Source of the DNA: Microcoleaceae cyanobacterium UBA11344 | GTDB taxonomy: Bacteria; Cyanobacteriota; Cyanobacteriia; Cyanobacteriales; Microcoleaceae | Direction of reading: 5' to 3' | Assembly: GCA_003483675.1 (NCBI GenBank) | Contig: DMYK01000414.1 | Span: forward strand, 1-5,272 | Length of the DNA: 5,272 bases | In this document: positions 1-4,577 of the stretch, in pieces | Numbering within the stretch: position 1 is the stretch's first letter | Layout of the letters: each line of letters opens with the position of its first letter | Translations under genes and position numbers: made by a program | Notes under the pieces: model-generated | Databases searched by the model: none | The model's input: only the letters and a program-made list of their open reading frames with translations | Told to the model about the DNA's origin: nothing

Positions 1-289
1 CAGTTGCTGTAATTACCGTGGCTTGCCAAGTAAAAATAACATTGAATCCGAATTGTAGCAAAAATTGACCAATCGGCCCATTTCTGCCAAACAACATCAG
101 CAGTAAAAATCCCACTACAGTCGGCGGCAAAACTAAAGGAGAAATGAAAATCCCTTCAATCAAAGCTTTACCTTTGATGCGAGTTGAAAGCATCCACCTC
201 GCGGCGGATATTCCGAGAAAGAAGGTAAAGAATGTGGCGATGGCTGATGATTTTAGAGATATCCAGAGCGGAGAAATATCAAATTCCAT
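1..289 (-). CDS. modB: Molybdate ABC transporter permease ModB (partial, N-terminal 96 residues)
   Basis: Inner-membrane permease of the molybdate importer; it receives molybdate from ModA and is driven by the ATPase ModC. The reading frame starts at ATG (complement of 287-289) and stays open to the left edge, so only 96 codons are visible. The translation begins MEFDISPLWISLKSSAIATF. Residues about 8-30 form a first membrane segment. Residues about 46-68 form a second, containing the ModB/CysW-type hallmark ISPLVLPPTVVGFLLL, followed by GRNGPIG, which is typical of ModB just before the next helix. A third hydrophobic stretch begins near residue 83. The start lies one base from a repeat array (291 onward), and no Shine-Dalgarno is visible. 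modA lies upstream on the same strand, which supports modB over the sulfate permeases of the same superfamily. Fusion to a C-terminal ModC domain, known in some cyanobacteria, cannot be excluded because the end is missing. Confidence 0.9.
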   Translation of the reverse strand, partial: MEFDISPLWISLKSSAIATFFTFFLGISAARWMLSTRIKGKALIEGIFISPLVLPPTVVGFLLLMLFGRNGPIGQFLLQFGFNVIFTWQATVITAT

Positions 290-290
290 A

Positions 291-557
291 AATCGTAGGG
301 AGGGGTTTCACCAACAATAATTGCCTCAAACAAATAATTTCCTAAACCCGCCCCCCCAAAGATAAATCAAAATGTATAATTTTGGGATTCGCTCGTAGGG
401 GCGGGTTTTACCAACAATCTCCGGCTAATACCAATAATCTCGTAAACCCGCCCCCCCAAAGATAAATCGAAATGTATAATTTTAGGATTCGCTCGTAGGG
501 GCGGGTTTTACCAACAATCTTCGGCTAATACCAATAATCTCGTAAACCCGCCCCCAC
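291..557. repeat. 100-bp tandem repeat, about 2.7 units, each with a GC-rich palindrome
   Basis: Bases 361-460 and 461-560 match at almost every position with a period of exactly 100 bp; the differences are a few substitutions, mostly in the last ten bases. Bases 291-360 are a third, more diverged unit in the same register as 391-460. Each unit holds an inverted repeat: GGGGCGGGTTT at 398-408 pairs perfectly with AAACCCGCCCC at 444-454, and 498-508 pairs with 544-554. The first unit (298-308 with 344-354) has two mismatches. Inside the palindrome lies an 11-bp direct repeat, ACCAACAATCT and ACCAATAATCT, spaced 20 bp apart (410-420 and 430-440; 510-520 and 530-540). About 37 bp of AT-rich spacer separates successive palindromes. 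GC-rich palindromes of this kind recur in intergenic regions of filamentous cyanobacteria (general knowledge, not searched). No coding potential is seen. Confidence 0.9.
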
Positions 558-612
558 CCAACGGCAAATAGAAATGTACCTCTTTGAATACACAAGGTTA
601 TCTGTTGTGTGA

Positions 613-673
613 GGGCGGGTTTATATAGATTGTTGGTGGGAATTAGATATTGTTGGTAAAACCCGCCCCTACA
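613..673 (-). repeat. Inverted copy of the GGGGCGGGTTTTACC palindromic element
   Basis: Read on the minus strand this begins TGTAGGGGCGGGTTTTACC and continues with two ACCAACAAT motifs 20 bp apart, as in the units at 394-455 and 494-555, so it is the same element inserted in the opposite direction. The arms 613-622 and 659-668 are a perfect 10-bp inverted repeat around a 36-nt interval. It lies 22 bp beyond the modA stop codon. It could fold in the modA transcript, but no U-run follows, so it is not a canonical intrinsic terminator. Bases 558-612, between it and the tandem array, show nothing recognisable. Confidence 0.85.
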
Positions 674-695
674 AAATTTGGTTGTATGAGACTAA

Positions 696-1502
696 TTAAC
701 GAGCTATGCCAAATCCGTATTTCTGAAATACCATTTTAGCTCGATCGCCTGCCAAAAACTCAACAAATTCTTTAGCAGCAGCGGGATTGCGACTGTTTCT
801 GATAACTGCGAGGGGATAAACTATTGGCGAGTGCCAATTTTTCGCAGCCGTTGCGCGTACCGCGACTTTTGGCGATGCTTTGGCATCTGTGGTGTAGACT
901 ATACCAGCATCCGCATTGCTACTTTCGACAAAAGTCAGCACCTGGCGAACATTGTTTCCTAATACTAATTTCGGTTGAATTTGCTGCCACAATCCTATTG
1001 TAGTCAGCATTTCCTGAGCGTATTGTCCCACAGGTACGCTCTTGGGTTCGCCGATCGCAATTTTCTGGATTCTGGCATCTGTCAACTGTTTAAAATCACT
1101 CAAAACTACGCCGTTTTTGGGAGTAATCAAAACCAAGCGATTTGTCAACAAATTGCGGCGCGTGTCGTTAATTAGCAGGTTCGATTGCTGCAAAATATCC
1201 ATTGGTTTAGTAGAGGCGCTGAAAAATACATCTACCGGAGCTCCCTGCTGAATCTGTTGTGCGATCGCACCGGAAGCACCAAAATTATAAGTAATAATAA
1301 CCTTGGGATTTCCTTGCTGATAAACTGTTTTGAGTTCTTGTAAAGCTTGTGAGAGACTGATCGCAGCCGATATAGTTAAGGAAGTTTGCTGTTGTACAGT
1401 GCCTGGAATAACGCTTTCAAACAAGTTCCAACTAATTAGTAGTAGCAGCGCCGCGATCGCTGGGATCATCAAATTGAGAACGCGCGTATTTTTAAAGTCC
1501 AT
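696..1502 (-). CDS. modA: Molybdate ABC transporter, substrate-binding protein ModA
   Basis: Periplasmic binding protein that captures molybdate (often also tungstate) and passes it to ModB. Its 268 residues are close to the usual family length. Residues about 8-25 form a hydrophobic N-terminal signal or anchor (LNLMIPAIAALLLLISW) with no lipobox cysteine. The mature fold follows: ISAAISLSQALQEL (44-57), the first ligand loop; NFGASGAIAQQIQQGAPVDV (73-92) followed by FFSAS, the most characteristic ModA motif, with its Ser in the anion site; GEPKSVPVGQYA (151-162); DAGIVYTTDA (198-207), with the Tyr expected to line the site; and the terminal FGI (264-266). The start is ATG, without a visible Shine-Dalgarno. 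It is collinear with modB downstream, but 406 bp of repeats separates the two, where this pair is normally nearly contiguous. A sister binding protein for another oxyanion is less likely given the motifs and the neighbour. Confidence 0.95.
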   Translation of the reverse strand: MDFKNTRVLNLMIPAIAALLLLISWNLFESVIPGTVQQQTSLTISAAISLSQALQELKTVYQQGNPKVIITYNFGASGAIAQQIQQGAPVDVFFSASTKPMDILQQSNLLINDTRRNLLTNRLVLITPKNGVVLSDFKQLTDARIQKIAIGEPKSVPVGQYAQEMLTTIGLWQQIQPKLVLGNNVRQVLTFVESSNADAGIVYTTDAKASPKVAVRATAAKNWHSPIVYPLAVIRNSRNPAAAKEFVEFLAGDRAKMVFQKYGFGIAR

Positions 1503-1524
1503 CGGAAATAGTTTTAAGCCTTTA

Positions 1525-1553
1525 ATTTTAACTTATTCCAAAACCACTATAAA
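1525..1553 (-). promoter_or_regulatory. Possible sigma70-type promoter for modA
   Basis: On the minus strand TTTATA (1553-1548) lies 17 bp before TAAAAT (1530-1525), matching the -35 and -10 consensus at 4 of 6 and 5 of 6 positions. That would place the transcript start near 1518, just upstream of the modA ATG. AT-rich sequence yields such matches easily, so this is tentative. No ModE-type palindrome or Moco-riboswitch-like structure was recognised here. Confidence 0.25.
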
Positions 1554-1570
1554 ACCATCTTCTGCTCTTT

Positions 1571-1606
1571 CTTGCTTCGCGCCCTTCGCGTCTTCGCGGT
1601 TCGTTA
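1571..1606 (-). repeat. Dispersed cyanobacterial GCGAAGA-type repeat, copy 1
   Basis: The minus strand reads GAACCGCGAAGACGCGAAGG followed by GCGCGAAGCAAG, a string of imperfect GCGAAG units. A related sequence starting AACCGCGAAGACGC lies at 4435-4470 on the plus strand, and a more distant one starting AACCGCAGAG lies at 3373-3410. All three sit in intergenic sequence. Sequences of this type are widespread between genes in filamentous cyanobacteria (general knowledge). It lies about 70 bp upstream of the modA start, and no function can be assigned. Confidence 0.7.
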
Positions 1607-1623
1607 ACTAATTATAGAAATAA

Positions 1624-1642
1624 GGTGCGCGCAGCGCGCACC
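1624..1642. repeat. Perfect 9-bp-arm hairpin, possible terminator of the redoxin gene
   Basis: GGTGCGCGC (1624-1632) and GCGCGCACC (1634-1642) form a perfect inverted repeat around a single A. It lies 38 bp beyond the stop codon of the minus-strand thioredoxin-fold gene. On that strand it is followed by CTTATTTCTATAATT, which is T-rich but not a clean T-run. It could act as a weak rho-independent terminator, or it may simply belong to the GGTGCGC-type palindromes common between cyanobacterial genes. Confidence 0.6.
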
Positions 1643-1680
1643 CCACATAATTAATCCAGAAGTGTTAATTCAAAATCTCC

Positions 1681-2238
1681 CTATTCTCGCCACTTGATAG
1701 AACAGCCGATCGATTCTGTAGTAGTGGGTTCTACGGGTTCGTTGTTGAGCAATTGGCCGATCGCACTTCGCAGATAAGACACCTGCACAGCGCCTGCATC
1801 ATCAGCATTATCGTCAATCAAACCTTTGTAGCGCAATCTGCCATCTTGATCTAACAAAAAAACCTCCGGTGTTCGAGAAGCCCCAAAACTTTCAGCCACA
1901 TCTTGAGCCACATCTCGGATGTAGGGGAAATTGAGTTGATTGTTAGCCGCAAAAGTTTTCATATTCTCAAAACTATCATCGGGATATTGAGTTGCGTCAT
2001 TAGCATTAATCCCGATTAAAGTAACACCTCGATCTTGAAACTCTGCTTGAATTTCTTTAAGGCGATTGAGATACAACTGCACGTAAGGGCAATGATTGCA
2101 CATAAATATCACCGCTATCGCCCGAAATTTTTCTAAATATCGAGATAAATGGTGAACTTCTTCGTCAACTCCCGGCAGTTCAAAATCGGGAGCGTAGCTA
2201 TTAATCGGAGTACCCATTGTTGACCTTAGTAAACTCAT
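1681..2238 (-). CDS. Thioredoxin-fold redoxin of the AhpC/TSA (PRX-like) group
   Basis: Predicted cytosolic thiol-disulfide protein of the redoxin/AhpC-TSA superfamily. From the ATG at 2238 it has 185 residues: MSLLRSTMGTPINSYAPDFE, then the APDFELPGVD strand-loop typical of peroxiredoxin-like proteins. The motif FMCNHCPYV places a CxxC pair at C47 and C50, as in the PRX-like1 group that resembles both thioredoxins and peroxiredoxins. The sequence TLIGINAND follows, then SRTPEVFLLDQDGRLRYKG with the expected cis-Pro at P124. The C-terminal tail ends GCSIKWRE, adding a third cysteine (C179) in a position I recall as conserved in this group. An in-frame GTG at 2271 would add 11 residues, but it abuts the heptamer array and lies outside the conserved fold, so the ATG is preferred. 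No secretion signal is seen. The physiological substrate is unknown: peroxide reduction or disulfide exchange are both possible. Confidence 0.88.
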   Translation of the reverse strand: MSLLRSTMGTPINSYAPDFELPGVDEEVHHLSRYLEKFRAIAVIFMCNHCPYVQLYLNRLKEIQAEFQDRGVTLIGINANDATQYPDDSFENMKTFAANNQLNFPYIRDVAQDVAESFGASRTPEVFLLDQDGRLRYKGLIDDNADDAGAVQVSYLRSAIGQLLNNEPVEPTTTESIGCSIKWRE

Positions 2239-2274
2239 TTTTTCTGGATGTGATATCAATTCCGGTTGCACCGT

Positions 2275-2323
2275 CTGTTAACTGTTAACTGTTAACTGTT
2301 AACTGTTAACTGTTAACAGTTAA
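2275..2323. repeat. Heptanucleotide STRR array (CTGTTAA)6 ending in a perfect palindrome
   Basis: Six exact copies of CTGTTAA run from 2275 to 2316. The array then reverses into CAGTTAA, so that 2306-2323 is a perfect 18-bp palindrome centred on GTTAAC. Short tandemly repeated repetitive (STRR) heptamers are a known feature of filamentous cyanobacteria such as Calothrix and Nostoc. The array lies between the ureohydrolase stop codon (2354) and the redoxin start. Each unit contains TAA on the plus strand and TTAACAG, also with TAA, on the minus strand, so translation is closed in all six frames. Copy number in such arrays usually varies between strains. Confidence 0.95.
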
Positions 2324-2353
2324 GTGTATTTACCTGAGAAAGGCTATACCAAT

Positions 2354-3283
2354 TTATCCCTCGTCCTGTTTTAGCCAACCTTGAGCCAGAGCTTGATATC
2401 CAATAAGTTTGTATGTTAATTTGGCGGCGGTAAATTCTGACACTACAGAGTCTACAATAGGTGCTAATTCCATAATGTCACAGCCGATTACTTCGTAGGA
2501 CTCGAAGACACGGCGCAAAAATCCAGTGAGGGAATACCAATTTAGCCCGCCCGGTTCTGGAGTGCCAACCCCTGGAATTAAAGTCGGATCGATACCATCT
2601 AAGTCTATAGTCAAAAATACCCGCTGAGTTGTGATGCTGGCAATTGCCCGATCGGCCCAATCCGGTTGAGTAGCGATTTCCCTAGCTCGAATCACATTAA
2701 GCTGTTTGGCTTTAATCAAGTCAGCTTCTTCCTTGCAGATAGCGCGAATCCCGATTTGCAATGTCGGTAAGCCCATATCAACAATACGCCGCATCACACA
2801 GGCGTGGTTGTGAATGGAGCCTTCGTACTCGTGTCGCAAGTCGCCGTGGGCATCAATTTGCACGACTGTGAAAAGTTCGTCTGGGTATGCTTGGCGATAA
2901 CCTTCGACAACGCCGGCGGTGATGCTGTGTTCGCCTCCGAGGGAGATCACAAATTTATTTTCCGTAATTAGCTGATACACTGCGGCTTGCGTAACTCGCA
3001 GCATTTCTAGGAATGAAACTGGTTGGCTGTTACGGGTATCTGCGATCGGCAATGCGGTATAAATTCCAACATCGTAGCAAACTTCGGAATCGAGTTCTTC
3101 GTCGTAGCACTCCAGTTGATGAGAAGCTTCTAGAAGTTTCGCGGGCCCGTTTTCGCATCCCCGGCGGTAGGTGGTGGTAGCTTCGTAGGGAATTGGCAAA
3201 ATAACTACTTTGGCGGTGTCATAATCTGGTACAATTTCTGACCCTAAAAATGGTACGACAGCAGTGGAAATGATCGTTGGCAT
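2354..3283 (-). CDS. speB: Agmatinase-family ureohydrolase (SpeB-like)
   Basis: A binuclear-manganese ureohydrolase that probably converts agmatine to putrescine and urea in the arginine-to-polyamine route. Its 309 residues fit the agmatinase family. Metal-ligand motifs are complete: SLGGEHSIT (115-122, H119), DAHGDLR (144-150, D144, H146, D148) and TIDLDGIDP (225-233, D227, D229). HACVMRR (160-166) carries the conserved active-site loop His (H160), and GTPEPGG (240-246) and MELAP (271-275, E272) are typical of the family. The N-terminal GCENGPAKLLEAS (42-54) matches the usual RRG..xGP.xIR region. It starts at ATG, with no strong Shine-Dalgarno; a -10-like TATTAT lies on the minus strand at 3336-3331. 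Cyanobacteria also carry a longer relative, Synechocystis Sll1077, shown to hydrolyse guanidine. The absence of a long N-terminal extension favours the agmatinase or Anabaena SpeB type here, but substrate choice cannot be settled from motifs. Confidence 0.88.
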   Translation of the reverse strand: MPTIISTAVVPFLGSEIVPDYDTAKVVILPIPYEATTTYRRGCENGPAKLLEASHQLECYDEELDSEVCYDVGIYTALPIADTRNSQPVSFLEMLRVTQAAVYQLITENKFVISLGGEHSITAGVVEGYRQAYPDELFTVVQIDAHGDLRHEYEGSIHNHACVMRRIVDMGLPTLQIGIRAICKEEADLIKAKQLNVIRAREIATQPDWADRAIASITTQRVFLTIDLDGIDPTLIPGVGTPEPGGLNWYSLTGFLRRVFESYEVIGCDIMELAPIVDSVVSEFTAAKLTYKLIGYQALAQGWLKQDEG

Positions 3284-3372
3284 AGGGGGAATTTCAATAA
3301 GGCAAAAAATTCGGCATTTTTAATGGTGACATAATATTGGCTCGTGCTGCAAAGGAAGAAGAAAGAGGATTT

Positions 3373-3410
3373 AACCGCAGAGAGCACAGAGGGCGCAGAG
3401 GGGGAGAAGG
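3373..3410 (+). repeat. Dispersed purine-rich CGCAGAG-type repeat, copy 2
   Basis: The sequence starts AACCGCAGAGAGCACAGAGG and continues GCGCAGAGGGGG, a run of imperfect seven-to-nine-base units ending in CAGAG. It shares the AACCGC opening with the copies at 1571-1606 and 4435-4470 but is diverged from them, so it may be a sister family rather than a true copy. Confidence 0.55.
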
Positions 3411-3473
3411 GAAGAAGCAAGGTTTGGGATTTATGTCCTAGCGATCGCCTCGAATTGCGATACGGTTTGTAGT

Positions 3474-3489
3474 AAGGACTTTAGTCTTT
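3474..3489. repeat. Short AAGGACT / AGTCTTT hairpin upstream of the hydrolase gene
   Basis: Arms 3474-3480 and 3483-3489 pair around TT, with one G-T pair. The surrounding GTAGTAAGGACTTTAGTC resembles a dispersed intergenic repeat I associate with filamentous cyanobacteria (not searched). It lies 31 bp upstream of the hydrolase ATG and could fall in the leader RNA. Confidence 0.5.
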
Positions 3490-3520
3490 CTGATTCTTAA
3501 ATTTTCACTTTTTTATTTCT

Positions 3521-4426
3521 ATGGTATCTTCTACGTTAACTGCTGTCGCGCCTCAAACTTGGTTGTGGAAAGGTTTTCCGATTTGTTACCAGACTGCTGG
3601 AACCCAGGGGCCTGCGGTGGTGTTTGTCCACGGTTTCGGCGCTTCTTGGGGCCATTGGCGTAAAAATTTGCCGGCATTGGCTGCTGATTGTCGCTGTTAT
3701 GCGATCGATCTTATCGGTTTTGGCGGTTCTGCTAAACCTGCGCCGAAACTGGAAATTGACTATACGTTTGAAACTTGGGCTCAGCTAATTGCTGATTTTT
3801 GTCGGGAAGTTGCGGGCGGACCGGCTTTTTTGGTGGGAAATTCGATCGGCTGTGTGGCGATTATGCAAGCCGCAGTGGATTTTCCCGATGTTGCTTCTGG
3901 CGTAATTTTACTCAATTGTTCTTTGCGTTTGTTGCACGATCGCAAACGGGCCGAAATGCCTTGGTATCGCAGTTTTGGAGCGCCTATAGCACAAAAAGTT
4001 TTAAATGTCAAGTGGATTAGTCAGTTATTTTTTAAACAATTGGCAACGCCAAAAACAGTGCGAAAAGTGCTTTTGCAAGCTTATCACTGTCCTGAATCTG
4101 TTACTGACGAACTGATAGAAATCTTGTTAAAACCAGCGCGAGACAGCGGCGCTGTGGAAGTATTTGTAGCATTTATCAGTTATTCTCAAGGACCTCTACC
4201 GGAGGATTTGTTGCCTCGTTTGAGCTGTCCTGTTTTGATTTTGTGGGGTACGGATGACCCTTGGGAGCCGATCGCCCTTGGCCGAGAATTGGCTAACTTT
4301 CCGGCAGTTGAAAAGTTTATTCCTTTGGAGGGGGTTGGCCATTGTCCCCAGGATGAAGCGCCGGAATTGGTCAATCCTATTTTACTTGATTGGATTAAAG
4401 GGCGATCGGCATTGCCAGCAAATTAG
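3521..4426 (+). CDS. Alpha/beta-fold hydrolase
   Basis: A soluble 301-residue serine hydrolase of the alpha/beta superfamily. The oxyanion-hole motif is VFVHGFGASWGHW (34-46). DLIGFGGSAKP (63-73) is the usual strand-4 loop. The nucleophile elbow is GNSIGC (106-111, S108). LILWGTDDPWEP (239-250) carries the acid (D246), and EGVGHCPQDEAPELV (270-284) carries the catalytic His (H274), so the triad is complete. The region between about 135 and 225 is a helical cap. There is no signal peptide. The WGHWRKNLP, GFGGSAKP and GNSIGC pattern resembles the plant and cyanobacterial subgroup that contains pheophytinase and chlorophyll dephytylase, so a chlorophyll or lipid ester substrate is conceivable, but this is inference only; esterase, lipase or haloperoxidase-like labels are equally possible. 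The gene is monocistronic by context: divergent from the ureohydrolase gene and convergent with the RTX gene. It starts at ATG after a pyrimidine-rich leader without Shine-Dalgarno. Confidence 0.9.
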   Translation: MVSSTLTAVAPQTWLWKGFPICYQTAGTQGPAVVFVHGFGASWGHWRKNLPALAADCRCYAIDLIGFGGSAKPAPKLEIDYTFETWAQLIADFCREVAGGPAFLVGNSIGCVAIMQAAVDFPDVASGVILLNCSLRLLHDRKRAEMPWYRSFGAPIAQKVLNVKWISQLFFKQLATPKTVRKVLLQAYHCPESVTDELIEILLKPARDSGAVEVFVAFISYSQGPLPEDLLPRLSCPVLILWGTDDPWEPIALGRELANFPAVEKFIPLEGVGHCPQDEAPELVNPILLDWIKGRSALPAN

Positions 4427-4434
4427 TATGATTG

Positions 4435-4470
4435 AACCGCGAAGACGCTTATGACACGAAGGAAGAAGTG
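4435..4470 (+). repeat. Dispersed GCGAAGA-type repeat, copy 3
   Basis: The sequence begins AACCGCGAAGACGC, identical to the start of the minus-strand copy at 1571-1606, and continues with CACGAAGGAAGAAG. It starts nine bases after the hydrolase stop codon and runs into a purine-rich stretch ending near 4480. No coding function is seen. Confidence 0.65.
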
Positions 4471-4484
4471 GGAAGAAGAAATTA

Positions 4485-4549
4485 GGACACGGCTTGGCCT
4501 TAGTCCCTACAATATTATTTTGGGTAGGGACTAAGGCCAAGCCGTCTCC
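4485..4549. terminator. 26-bp-arm inverted repeat between convergent genes; possible bidirectional terminator
   Basis: The arms 4489-4510 and 4524-4545 are a perfect 22-bp inverted repeat (left arm starts ACGGCTTGGCC and ends AGTCCCTAC). Allowing one C-C mismatch, the arms extend to 26 bp, 4485-4510 with 4524-4549. The loop is 13 AT-rich bases. It lies 58 bp after the hydrolase stop and 28 bp after the stop of the opposing RTX gene, the right place for a shared terminator. No T-run follows on either strand, however, so it may instead be a MITE-like or palindromic intergenic repeat that happens to block transcription. Confidence 0.7.
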
Positions 4550-4577
4550 GAACTATATCGTGCAGCCGGAATTGATA

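Larger units (their letters stand above)
3284..3520. other. Divergent intergenic region between the ureohydrolase and hydrolase genes
   Basis: This 237-bp gap must carry the promoters of both flanking genes. On the ureohydrolase side, TATTAT (minus strand, 3336-3331) resembles a -10 box, but no good -35 box accompanies it. In the middle is a purine-rich repeat starting AACCGCAGAGAGCACAGAGG (3373-3392), related to the GCGAAGA repeats at 1571-1606 and 4435-4470. A HIP1 octamer is at 3441-3448. A small hairpin, AAGGACT (3474-3480) with AGTCTTT (3483-3489), is followed by a pyrimidine-rich leader before the hydrolase ATG, with no Shine-Dalgarno. No small gene was found. Confidence 0.6.

Noticed and set aside
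291..557. 100-bp array considered as a CRISPR array
   Set aside because: The whole 100-bp unit, including the 37-bp spacer, is conserved between copies, so there are no unique spacers, and there are no cas genes.
613..673. Hairpin after modA as a rho-independent terminator
   Set aside because: The arms are good but separated by 36 nt and no T-run follows on the minus strand; better explained as a copy of the dispersed palindromic element.
1503..1680. Moco riboswitch or ModE operator upstream of modA
   Set aside because: The gap is occupied by dispersed repeats and a simple hairpin; no multi-stem aptamer pattern or ModE-like palindrome was recognised.
2239..2271. GTG-initiated 11-residue N-terminal extension of the redoxin
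   Set aside because: The extension lies outside the conserved fold, starts four bases from the heptamer array, and a good ATG follows at 2238; kept only as an alternative.
2275..2323. Heptamer array considered as a CRISPR or iteron origin
   Set aside because: The repeats are 7 bp without spacers, which fits STRR sequences; no replication gene or DnaA-box cluster is nearby.
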